A stretch of 64,000 nt of DNA from Evansella tamaricis (GTDB taxonomy: Bacteria > Bacillota > Bacilli > Bacillales > Salisediminibacteriaceae), in assembly GCF_019042215.1 (NCBI RefSeq), contig NZ_JAHQCS010000096.1, positions 1-64,000 of the forward strand, read 5' to 3'. The notes below the pieces were generated by a model, which was not told the origin of the DNA, did no database searches, and saw nothing but the letters and a program-made list of their open reading frames with translations. Made by a program: the position numbers and the translations under genes. How positions within the stretch are numbered: position 1 is the first letter of the stretch; every line of letters starts with the position of its first letter. Below, piece by piece: positions 17,489 to 24,835 of this stretch.

Positions 17489-17660
17489 TAGTGTTTGCCT
17501 TGAGGTAAGATGCCATATGGCGTAAAAGGGAATCTGGTGAGAATCCAGAACTGCCCCCGCAACTGTATATGCTGACGAAATGAGTATTACCCACTGTATA
17601 GTAGTGCTATATGGGAAGGGCTCAAAGTAGAACGACGCATAAGTCAGGAGACCTATCTTA
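17489..17660 (+). promoter_or_regulatory. cobalamin (adenosylcobalamin) riboswitch aptamer
   Basis: Conserved pieces appear in order: the start GTGTTTGCCTTGAGGTAAGA, AAAAGGGAATCTGGTGAGAATC, CAGAACTGCCCCCGCAACTGT, and the 3' B12 box AAGTCAGGAGACC at 17641-17653. These are the core of the class I cobalamin aptamer. The target is a B12-independent ribonucleotide reductase. This agrees with known cases where adenosylcobalamin represses the class I enzyme in bacteria that also have a B12-dependent enzyme. Confidence 0.93.
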
Positions 17661-17664
17661 TCTT

Positions 17665-17791
17665 GAGATGTTTCACCTTCTTCGGGGATTGAGGAGATGA
17701 AACGGTGGCGACTGGGGACCGTTGTATTGATCCCTTTTGTTTGGCTATCGTTTCATCCGCTCAATGTATTCGAGCGGATTTTTATTTTTTA
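17665..17791 (+). promoter_or_regulatory. expression platform of the cobalamin riboswitch
   Basis: Three mutually exclusive segments can be read: GTTTCA (17670-17675), GATGAAACG (17696-17704) and CGTTTCATC (17749-17757). The middle one can pair with either neighbour. When it pairs with the downstream one, it covers the first bases of a terminator stem, ATCCGCTC / GAGCGGAT (17755-17779), which is followed by TTTTATTTTTT. The terminator ends at the nrdA ribosome site. The arrangement predicts B12-dependent transcription termination. Confidence 0.7.
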
Positions 17792-17804
17792 GGAGGAATG
17801 AAAA

Positions 17805-20093
17805 ATGATAACAGATGTCAAACATGAACGAAGTGGTGTGCTGGAAGCCCTTGACTGGGCTTTTAATAAGTACGGATTGGATGTAACCTCCATGAAGGAA
17901 AAGGTACTAGAGGCAGAACTTTCAGTGCAACAAGCTAATGAACAAGCGATGTTTTATGCGCTGAATCGAATCGCTATGGATGAGCCAGACTGGACGTATG
18001 TTGCTGCTCGTTTATATTTGAACGAGTTATATCATAAAGCGGCGACGAACCGTAAGTATAACCAGCATTTAAAATACGGTAGGTTCGTCCAGTTAATTAA
18101 TACATTAACGGAACAGGGGATATATTCCACAGATCTTTTACATACGTACACAGAAGATGAACTGAAAGAGTTAGAGAAGGAAATGAAGCCAGAGCGTGAT
18201 CTACTTTTTAATTACATTGGCTTGTTTCTACTTGCTGATCGATATCTTGCGAAAGATCACGACGGGAATCTATATGAACTGCCTCAGGAACGGTTTATGA
18301 TAATCGCGATGACATTAATGAAACAGGAAGATCGACCGAAACGGTTAGCATTGGTCAAGGAAGCCTACTGGGCCTTAAGTAATCTTTATATGACGGTAGC
18401 CACACCAACCCTTACGAATGCAGGGAAAAGAGTTGGACAATTATCCTCCTGTTTCATTGATACAGTGGAAGACTCCCTTGATGGAATCTACTTAAATAAT
18501 TGGGATACTGCTAGATTAAGTAAAGATGGCGGCGGCATTGGCATTTACTATGGGAAGGTTAGAGCATTAGGGTCGGATATAAAGAGATTCAAAGGAAATT
18601 CTTCTGGTGTGGTGCCATGGATCCGTTTAATAAACGATACAGCCGTCAGTGTCGATCAATTGGGGCAACGTCAAGGTGCAGTTGCCGTTTACTTGGATCT
18701 TTTTCATAAAGACATTATGAATGGTTTTCTGGACTTAAAGACAAATAATGGGGATGAGCGTCGGAAGGCCCACGATATTTTTACCGGTGTTACTATTCCA
18801 GATTTATTTATGAAGAAACTTGAGGATGTGGATGAGAACGGTCGAAGTATCGGAGAATGGCATACTTTTTGTCCACATCAAGTAAAGCAGATCATGGGCT
18901 GGAAGGATGAGCATGGAAACCCCCTCGGACTGGAAGACTTTTATGATGAAAACGATCGAGGCTACTTTACGGAAAAATATGAAGAAGCTGTAAATCACCC
19001 GGTTTTGCCACGAAAAACCTATCGAGCAATGGATATAATGGCGCGGATCATGGTTGCACAATTGGAAACAGGAACACCGTATATGTTTTATCGAGATGAA
19101 GTGAATCGTCAAAATCCTAATAAGCATGCTAATGAGGTTGGTCGTACGTCCATTTATTGCAGTAATTTATGTACGGAAATTGCTCAGAATATGTCTGCTA
19201 CTACCATTCACAAGGAATACCAGGATGAAGAAGGAAATATCGTCTTAATTAGAAAACCAGGAGATTCTGTTGTCTGTAATCTATCTTCAATTAATCTACC
19301 AAGAGCGGTCTCGTCCGGTGTATTAAGTAGATTAATAAAGATACAAATGAGGATGCTGGATAATGTCATCGACTTAAATACTATTAGTGTGGGACAAGCA
19401 CAGGTAACGAATAAAAAATACAGAGCAGTCGGCTTGGGCACCTTTGGATGGCATCACCTCCTTGCATTAGAGGGAATCCATTGGGAGACAGACGAGTCGG
19501 TAGCTTATGCAGATGAGCTTTATGAAGATATTGCCTACCATACGATCCATTCATCCATGGAATTGGCAAAAGAAAAGGGAGCTTATTCCCAATTTCACGG
19601 CTCTGAATGGGAGACAGGGGATTATTTCAAACGGAAAGGATATACAAGTGAACGTTGGACAATGTTGCAGAAGGAAATCGAAGGATATGGTGTCAGAAAC
19701 GGTTGGATGATGGCCATTGCCCCCAACTCCTCCACAGCAAAAATTGGTGGTTCCACAGATGGGATCGATCCTCTCTACGCGGTGGAGTATGCCGAGGAGA
19801 AGAAGAACTTTAAATTCAAAGTTACAGCACCTGATTTAAATCATATCACCTATAATTTTTACAAGAGAGCCCGGCATGAACTGGATCAGGTATGGAGTAT
19901 TAAGCAAAATGCTGCCAGGCAGCGTCACATTGACCAAGGAATTAGCTTTAATCTCTATGTCCGCCATGACATCAAAGCAAAAGAGTTACTTCACCTTCAT
20001 TTAGAATCTTGGAGACAAGGTTTAAAGACAACGTATTATGTAAGAAGTACATCTCAGTCAGAAATAGAAGAATGTGAAGCGTGCCATAGTTAA
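17805..20093 (+). CDS. nrdA: class I ribonucleoside-diphosphate reductase, large (alpha) subunit
   Basis: Reduces ribonucleoside diphosphates using a thiyl radical. All key parts are present in 762 residues: the disulfide cysteines in LSSCF and VVCNLSSINL, the active-site N-x-C-x-E block SNLCTEI, the radical-transfer Tyr pair in LKTTYYVRS, and the C-terminal shuttle pair CEAC four residues from the end. The N-terminus is short and I see no complete ATP-cone, so dATP inhibition through that domain is not expected. It heads an operon with the small subunit and a flavodoxin. AGGAGG precedes the ATG, directly behind the cobalamin riboswitch terminator. Confidence 0.95.
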   Translation: MITDVKHERSGVLEALDWAFNKYGLDVTSMKEKVLEAELSVQQANEQAMFYALNRIAMDEPDWTYVAARLYLNELYHKAATNRKYNQHLKYGRFVQLINTLTEQGIYSTDLLHTYTEDELKELEKEMKPERDLLFNYIGLFLLADRYLAKDHDGNLYELPQERFMIIAMTLMKQEDRPKRLALVKEAYWALSNLYMTVATPTLTNAGKRVGQLSSCFIDTVEDSLDGIYLNNWDTARLSKDGGGIGIYYGKVRALGSDIKRFKGNSSGVVPWIRLINDTAVSVDQLGQRQGAVAVYLDLFHKDIMNGFLDLKTNNGDERRKAHDIFTGVTIPDLFMKKLEDVDENGRSIGEWHTFCPHQVKQIMGWKDEHGNPLGLEDFYDENDRGYFTEKYEEAVNHPVLPRKTYRAMDIMARIMVAQLETGTPYMFYRDEVNRQNPNKHANEVGRTSIYCSNLCTEIAQNMSATTIHKEYQDEEGNIVLIRKPGDSVVCNLSSINLPRAVSSGVLSRLIKIQMRMLDNVIDLNTISVGQAQVTNKKYRAVGLGTFGWHHLLALEGIHWETDESVAYADELYEDIAYHTIHSSMELAKEKGAYSQFHGSEWETGDYFKRKGYTSERWTMLQKEIEGYGVRNGWMMAIAPNSSTAKIGGSTDGIDPLYAVEYAEEKKNFKFKVTAPDLNHITYNFYKRARHELDQVWSIKQNAARQRHIDQGISFNLYVRHDIKAKELLHLHLESWRQGLKTTYYVRSTSQSEIEECEACHS

Positions 20094-20119
20094 AGTTAAT
20101 GTTTAGGAGGGAAACAAAA

Positions 20120-21166
20120 ATGGCGATGACTCAACCTTTATCACGAATAAAACTATTAAATCCTGAGTTTCCAAACAAATCCACAGGAATTATAAATGGG
20201 AAATCTTCTGGTCTACTAAATTGGAATGATATTGCCTATCCACAGATGTATGATTTATACCAAGCTTTGTTATCTAATTTCTGGAAGGCGCAAGAGATTA
20301 ATATGCAGGATGATATTAAACAATGGGATCAGCTTACAGAAATGGAACAGGATATATTTTTACGGATCAACACCCAATTAGCGTCTTTAGATAGCCTGCA
20401 AACCCCGACGATGAGTCAGGTGATGGACTATGTAACGGACTCCAGTTTTAAAGCGATTTTTGCAGTGATTTCCCAGCAAGAGGCTGTCCATAATGAATCC
20501 TATTCCTATGTGTTAAGCTCACTAGTACCTTTAAGTATACAAAATGAGCGTTTCAACCAGGCCAAAAATGACCCTATTGTTCAGAAACGGAACCAGCTAA
20601 TTTTAACTGCTTATGAAGGATTTAGACAGGCTCCTACACCAGAAAGCTTATTTAAATTAGCTGTGAATTCCATCAATTTGGAAGGTATCTATTTTTACGC
20701 AGGTTTCGCTTTCTTTTATCACTTAGCCCGTCAACAGAAAATGCTAAAAACGAGTACAATGATCAGTTACATTCAACGGGATGAAATGCAGCATGCTTAT
20801 TTTATCGCCCAATTTTTGAGGATTCTCATCTCCGAAAACCCAGATCTTCAGTCAGAGACACACATAGAGTATATTTATGAAACCATCTCAAATGCGACGG
20901 AATTAGAAAAAGAATGGGCTCACTATATCCTCAAGGACTTAAGCGGGTTGGATCTGAAGGAATTTGAAGGATATGTGGAATATCTTGCAAATAAGAGGTT
21001 AAGGCAGCTTGGATTAAAGAATTATTATGAAGAAAGAAAAAATCCCATGCCTTGGATCCATGTTTTCAGTGATGAAATGATAAATGAGACTAAATCAGAT
21101 TTTTTCGAACAAAAATCCAGAACGTATTCTAAGGTCACAGAATCTAATGGTTTTGATGAATTATAA
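20120..21166 (+). CDS. nrdB: class I ribonucleotide reductase, small (beta/R2) subunit
   Basis: Ferritin-like radical-generating subunit. Metal ligands and radical site can be read: the Asp in LASLDSLQT, the first ExxH in QQEAVHNESYSYV with the radical Tyr four residues after the His, the Glu in NLEGIYFY, and the second ExxH in RDEMQHAYF. Thus it is a canonical tyrosyl-radical R2, not a Phe-type variant. The start at 20120 is chosen because TTAGGAGGG stands just upstream; the in-frame ATG at 20099 overlaps that site. It follows nrdA by 26 nt and overlaps the flavodoxin start by one base. Confidence 0.95.
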   Translation: MAMTQPLSRIKLLNPEFPNKSTGIINGKSSGLLNWNDIAYPQMYDLYQALLSNFWKAQEINMQDDIKQWDQLTEMEQDIFLRINTQLASLDSLQTPTMSQVMDYVTDSSFKAIFAVISQQEAVHNESYSYVLSSLVPLSIQNERFNQAKNDPIVQKRNQLILTAYEGFRQAPTPESLFKLAVNSINLEGIYFYAGFAFFYHLARQQKMLKTSTMISYIQRDEMQHAYFIAQFLRILISENPDLQSETHIEYIYETISNATELEKEWAHYILKDLSGLDLKEFEGYVEYLANKRLRQLGLKNYYEERKNPMPWIHVFSDEMINETKSDFFEQKSRTYSKVTESNGFDEL

Positions 21167-21612
21167 TGGAACGCTATAGAGTAGCGATTATCTATGCTTC
21201 TGTTACAGGCAATACAGAGGAATTAGCAGAAATGGTGAGGAATTGCCTTAAGAACTATAGGATTTATCTAGAAGTATATACTAGCAAAAGTTTTTCAGTA
21301 AAAAAAATAAATCACTTTGATGCCATTGTTGTAGGGACATATACTTGGGGAAATGGTGAGATCCCAGAAGAGTTGAACGACCTTTTCAATGCCATAGCAT
21401 ACGAGGGAAATAAAAATATAGTTACGGGAGTATTTGGCACGGGGGATAGCTTTTATCCCCATTTTTGTGGAGCGGTGGATAAATTTAGAGACATGTTATT
21501 TCAATATACAGACCTTGCCGTAACATTAAAGGTGGAATTGAGGCCACAAATTCAAGATAAGAAACGGTGTCGCAAGTTTGCGGATTTATTATACAAACGA
21601 TTATTGAGTTGA
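21166..21612 (+). CDS. flavodoxin in the ribonucleotide reductase operon
   Basis: The 148-residue flavodoxin shows the FMN phosphate loop SVTGNTEELA (residues about 11-20) and the two isoalloxazine loops GTYTWGNGEIP and GTGDSFYPHFCGAVD. It looks like a YkuN/FldA-type electron carrier rather than a classical NrdI, which is shorter in its loops. It may still serve the reductase, either by reducing the R2 cofactor or by helping its activation as NrdI does. Its ATG overlaps the nrdB stop (TAATG), so translation is coupled. It is the last gene of the operon. Confidence 0.9.
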   Translation: MERYRVAIIYASVTGNTEELAEMVRNCLKNYRIYLEVYTSKSFSVKKINHFDAIVVGTYTWGNGEIPEELNDLFNAIAYEGNKNIVTGVFGTGDSFYPHFCGAVDKFRDMLFQYTDLAVTLKVELRPQIQDKKRCRKFADLLYKRLLS

Positions 21613-21649
21613 ATGGAGGCTATCGCTTTGTGATTTACTGAAAAAAGCA

Positions 21650-21678
21650 TTGAATTAGATAGTCTTTAGTGATATATT
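21650..21678 (+). promoter_or_regulatory. sigma-A type promoter of the hisS leader
   Basis: TTGAAT and TATATT are separated by 17 nt. Transcription would start near 21685, only a few bases before the ribosome site of the leader peptide. Confidence 0.6.
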
Positions 21679-21702
21679 GATGAAAATTAGAGGTGAATGA
21701 CA

Positions 21703-21756
21703 ATGGTTCCATTTAATAAAACTAATTCGCTTGTACAATTCCATCATCATAATTAG
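21703..21756 (+). CDS. histidine-codon leader peptide (putative attenuator peptide of hisS)
   Basis: A 17-residue open frame reads MVPFNKTNSLVQFHHHN and stop. AGAGGTG stands 7 nt before the ATG, and a good promoter lies immediately upstream. Three consecutive CAT codons sit just before the stop, and the gene downstream of the following terminator is histidyl-tRNA synthetase. This is the classic arrangement of ribosome-mediated attenuation: scarce charged tRNA-His would stall a ribosome at the His run and alter folding of the leader. No T-box consensus is present. The coding assignment rests on signal quality and context, not on homology. Confidence 0.7.
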   Translation: MVPFNKTNSLVQFHHHN

Positions 21757-21795
21757 CCTTGCTATTCCGATGTCTTTTAATCGAAAATAGGAAGG
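21757..21795 (+). promoter_or_regulatory. hairpin directly after the His leader peptide
   Basis: CCTT-G-CTATT pairs with AATAG-G-AAGG around a 19-nt loop. It begins one base after the leader stop codon, so a ribosome at the His codons or the stop would block its left arm. It may be the pausing or competing hairpin of the attenuator. Confidence 0.5.
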
Positions 21796-21805
21796 TTATT
21801 TACGT

Positions 21806-21860
21806 AAAACCGTATTTGAATTAAGTTAACAAACTTAAATCAGGTGCGGTTTTTTATTTT
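21806..21860 (+). terminator. attenuator terminator upstream of hisS
   Basis: A long stem (AAACCG, TATTTGA and TTAAGTT against AACTTAA, TCAGGTG and CGGTTT, with a few G-U pairs) is followed by a T run and TATTTTA. It lies between the leader peptide and hisS, so it must be read through to express hisS. Confidence 0.85.
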
Positions 21861-21886
21861 ATCTAAAAATTTGGAGGGAAAGAAAT

Positions 21887-23176
21887 ATGAAAAAAATGAA
21901 TTATCAGAATGTAAAAGGGACACAAGATTATTTACCGAATGCAGAATCTCTTCGAAGAGATATTAAGAGAACACTGGAAGATGTATTTATCCAGTATGGC
22001 TGCAAACCATTGGAAACTCCTATTATGAATTACACAGAATTACTAGCGTCCAAATATGGTGGAGGGTCTGAAATCCTAGAGGAAATGTATACACTAACGG
22101 ACAGGGGAGAACGAAACTTGGCTTTGCGGTACGATCTTACGATTCCGTTTGCAAAAGTGGTTGCCATGAATCCAACATTAAAGCTACCTTTTAAAAGATA
22201 TGAAATAGGAAAAGTATTTAGGGATGGGCCAATAAAAACAGGCAGGCTCCGTGAATTTACTCAATGTGATGTGGATATCGTCGGCGTAAAATCCCAAATT
22301 GCGGAAGCTGAATTAATGATGATGGCATTGGATGCATTTCGCAAACTGGACATAGAGATCACCATCCAATATAACAACCGAAAATTATTAACGGGCATGT
22401 TGCAAGTTTTTGAAACAGATGTTGATAAAATTAGTAAAGTCATTCTCATACTAGATAAGATTGAAAAAATTGGAGTAGAATCAGTAACGAAAGAACTTAC
22501 AGAGCTAGAACTTTCTACACGAACAGTCACTTTAATAGGGGAGTTTTTAAGAGATAATCGGAATAGAAGTTATGATTATTTTAAAGCATTTTCAAAACAA
22601 AATATTCAAGTAAAAGAAGGACTGATGGAATTACAAGAATTAGAAAGTTACTTGGAATTTCTTGGAGTTAATAAACAATGCGTCTTTAACCCGTTTTTAG
22701 CAAGAGGTCTAGAAATTTATACGGGTACCATTTATGAAATATTCTTATCTGACAAATCCATGACATCGAGTATCGGAAGTGGGGGAAGGTATGACAATGC
22801 AATCGGTGGACTACTCGGAACAAATGAAAAATATTCAACGGTTGGGATCTCATTTGGTTTAGATGTTATCTATGCAGCTATTAGTAACTGGGAAGAGAAA
22901 GGAGTGGATAGTTCAAACGTTGATTATTTTATCATTCCATTAGGGACGCAAAAGGAATCTTTATTAGTTGCACGTCACTTGAGGGATCAAGGTTACAAAG
23001 TGGATTGTGAAATGAGTAATAAAAAATTAGGAAAAGCACTGGATAGAGCAAATAAGGAAAACATACGGATGGTTATTATAATTGGAGAAAATGAAGTAAA
23101 AACGAATCAGTATAAGGTAAAAGATATGGTTACTGGTGAAGAACGATTGGAGTCTTTTCAGTATAAAAATGCATGA
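21887..23176 (+). CDS. hisS: histidyl-tRNA synthetase
   Basis: Class II synthetase of 429 residues that charges tRNA-His in the cytoplasm. Motif 2 is RYEIGKVFRDGPIKTGRLRE, and the ATP/His-binding blocks are LRYDLTIPFAK, LARGLEIYTGT and SGGRYDNAIGG. An anticodon-binding domain spans about 325-429. It is intact. In Bacillus the main hisS normally lies beside aspS with a T-box. Here it is solitary, behind a His leader peptide and terminator, so this may be a second, stress- or starvation-induced HisRS. GGAGGGAAAG precedes the ATG. A methyltransferase fragment overlaps its stop. Confidence 0.93.
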   Translation: MKKMNYQNVKGTQDYLPNAESLRRDIKRTLEDVFIQYGCKPLETPIMNYTELLASKYGGGSEILEEMYTLTDRGERNLALRYDLTIPFAKVVAMNPTLKLPFKRYEIGKVFRDGPIKTGRLREFTQCDVDIVGVKSQIAEAELMMMALDAFRKLDIEITIQYNNRKLLTGMLQVFETDVDKISKVILILDKIEKIGVESVTKELTELELSTRTVTLIGEFLRDNRNRSYDYFKAFSKQNIQVKEGLMELQELESYLEFLGVNKQCVFNPFLARGLEIYTGTIYEIFLSDKSMTSSIGSGGRYDNAIGGLLGTNEKYSTVGISFGLDVIYAAISNWEEKGVDSSNVDYFIIPLGTQKESLLVARHLRDQGYKVDCEMSNKKLGKALDRANKENIRMVIIIGENEVKTNQYKVKDMVTGEERLESFQYKNA

Positions 23177-23450
23177 ACCAAGACTTGTATTATGATGAAC
23201 ATGGAAACCGTCTCCATTGGGCAGTAGATGATTATCAATCAGAAGGAATGAGAGAAACAAACTTCCTAACTGGAACGTTATAAAATATCATCGCAAATTT
23301 GCGACTTATATCAATAATTTAATTCGTACAGGCTTTTCTATAAAGGAAATCAACGAGCCGATCCCTTCGGAAGCTTTGTTAAAAAATGTTCCCGAAATGA
23401 AAGATGAACTCCGAAGACCTATGTTTTTAATCATCTCTGCAGAAAAATAG
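23173..23450 (+). pseudogene. C-terminal remnant of a class I SAM-dependent methyltransferase
   Basis: Two frames together give a methyltransferase C-terminus: first DLYYDEHGNRLHWAVDDYQS up to about 23270, then, after a frameshift, KYHRKFATYINNLIRTGFS to PMFLIISAEK and stop. The second part matches the usual end of Bacillus YodH-like methyltransferases (YHR..STYIN, RRPMFLLISA). The SAM-binding N-terminal domain is missing altogether. The fragment starts on the last bases of hisS, so the deletion probably joined hisS to the middle of the old gene. Confidence 0.75.
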
Positions 23451-23477
23451 CCTCTTTCAGTTCAGGTACCGAAAAAC

Positions 23478-23515
23478 GTACAGAAAAGTACCCCACATAG
23501 AACGGTGGGGTACTT
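23478..23515 (-). terminator. terminator of the CotX-like gene
   Basis: AAGTACCCCA / TGGGGTACTT stem, followed on the minus strand by TTTTCTG, 15 nt past the stop. Confidence 0.85.
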
Positions 23516-23529
23516 GGATCATTCAAATT

Positions 23530-23964
23530 TTATAGAATATCCAATTTTACAGCTAAGGCTAATAATAGTTGTAATAGAATTTGAATGTTAGCTGCAGCTT
23601 GTGTGTCTGTAGTAGCGACATTTACATTTTGAGAGTTTTCTACTACGATCTTCTGCAATGAAATTTGTTCTGTTTTGGAAGTTTGCGTTAACTCCTGTGT
23701 TAGTTTTTCAGCTGTTTGAGAGTCAGCAACGGAAATACTGATTAGTATAACAATTGCTGCTTGCAGACCAGCCTGAAGGTTTATTGATGCCTTAGTATCA
23801 GTTGTATTTATTGTTACATCGCAAGAATCCTTAATAAAAATATATTCTTCGTTCAATTGTTTTGCTTTATTTTTATTGGCAGCTTCTTGTGTTTCATCTT
23901 GAACATCCTTCGTATCGCATGGGTGTACATCTTTCGGATCTAAGGCGCTCCACTTTTTAGTCAC
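23530..23964 (-). CDS. spore coat protein, CotX/CotV domain family
   Basis: The 144-residue protein has two copies of the CotX/V repeat: CDVTINTTDTKASINLQAGL near residue 48 and QNVNVATTDTQAAANIQILL near residue 112. Each is followed by a hydrophobic stretch. In B. subtilis, CotX, CotY, CotZ, CotV and CotW form the insoluble crust of the spore coat. The GTG start has GGAGGAG six bases before it. A decayed relative lies at 60955-61195 in the same window. It is monocistronic with its own terminator. Confidence 0.85.
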   Translation of the reverse strand: MTKKWSALDPKDVHPCDTKDVQDETQEAANKNKAKQLNEEYIFIKDSCDVTINTTDTKASINLQAGLQAAIVILISISVADSQTAEKLTQELTQTSKTEQISLQKIVVENSQNVNVATTDTQAAANIQILLQLLLALAVKLDIL

Positions 23965-24158
23965 GTTGAACTCCTCCTTTTTTAAAAGCTCACTAACACT
24001 ATATGTAAAATAACTACCTTCGATTGGACAAAATGATCAAGAGAAATATCCATTTCACATATTAGCTATGGAAAAAGAGAGTAGGTAGGGTTCTTCCTGC
24101 TGGTTATTACGCACTCTCGGTTAAATCCCCATTGAACGATAAAGAAGCTTTTTAATAA

Positions 24159-24199
24159 AAAAATCGGCAGGTGCCTCCTGATGAGCACTTGCCGATTTT
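24159..24199 (-). terminator. terminator of the 71-residue hypothetical gene
   Basis: AAATCGGCAGGTGC pairs with GCACTTGCCGATTT (one mismatch), with seven T on the minus strand. It lies directly beyond the stop at 24202. Confidence 0.85.
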
Positions 24200-24201
24200 C
24201 A

Positions 24202-24417
24202 CTACCTTTTCTTTTGTGAATCATCTGCTTTCTTTAATGTTTCGATTAAAACATGGACGGTTTTTTCATCTACTTTTTCAACACTTAATACTGTCCCCTT
24301 ACGGCCTTTCAACTTAATCCCTTCACCTTCTTCAGGAACATTTTCCCGGAGCTGGCATAATACAAGGTCTCGCTTTTCGTAAAAATTAACATTAAACATA
24401 CTATTCACCCATTTCAT
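24202..24417 (-). CDS. small hypothetical protein
   Basis: 71 residues, no recognised family. The core GEGIKLKGRKGTVLSVEKVDEKTVHVLIE reads like a small all-beta (KOW/SH3-like) fold with a basic tail. No strong ribosome site is seen for the first ATG at 24417. The ATG of MFNVNFYEKRD at 24399 is an alternative start. A clean terminator directly after the stop supports a real gene. Confidence 0.5.
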   Translation of the reverse strand: MKWVNSMFNVNFYEKRDLVLCQLRENVPEEGEGIKLKGRKGTVLSVEKVDEKTVHVLIETLKKADDSQKKR

Positions 24418-24638
24418 CTAAGCTTTACGTTCTTCAGTATGAAATATATGAGTGAAATTCAAATTAAACACAAGAATAATCTCCATTCATCCAAAATTAT
24501 TCATGATTCCTCGTCAGAAAAGCTTGTTTAGGGTATATCAATTTTCACCACTGTGATATTAATTAAAACACACTAAGAGTTAAGAATAGTATAAAGTCCT
24601 AATGGAATTTACTTATTTTTCAAGTTGGAGGTGGTATA

Positions 24639-24689
24639 ATGGAAATAAAAAGCATAGTCTTTGTTCGAAGAAGTAGTCTAGTTCCTTAA
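24639..24689 (+). CDS. possible leader peptide upstream of the TPR-GGDEF gene
   Basis: A 16-residue frame (MEIKSIVFVRRSSLVP) has an excellent GGAGGTGG site 5-6 nt upstream. A short stem, CTAGTT / AACTAG, overlaps its last codons. It sits about 150 nt before the downstream gene start. It could be a small regulatory peptide or a relic; only the ribosome site supports it. Confidence 0.35.
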   Translation: MEIKSIVFVRRSSLVP

Positions 24690-24835
24690 ACTAGTAAAAG
24701 GAATGGAAGACCTCAGATTTACTATAAAAGTGAATTAGCAGAGCCTCACATCTCAGATTAGTATCACAGTGAAGAAAAAATCAATGTCCTTGTTGAAGAT
24801 ACAATAAATTGAAGGGATATGTAAGGAGATTCGCC

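Noticed and set aside
21166-21612. Calling the third gene nrdI
   Set aside because: The FMN loops and length fit a YkuN/FldA-type flavodoxin; only the position resembles nrdI.
21640-21887. T-box riboswitch upstream of hisS
   Set aside because: No AGGGTGGNACCGCG element or specifier loop is present; the His leader peptide and terminator explain the region better.
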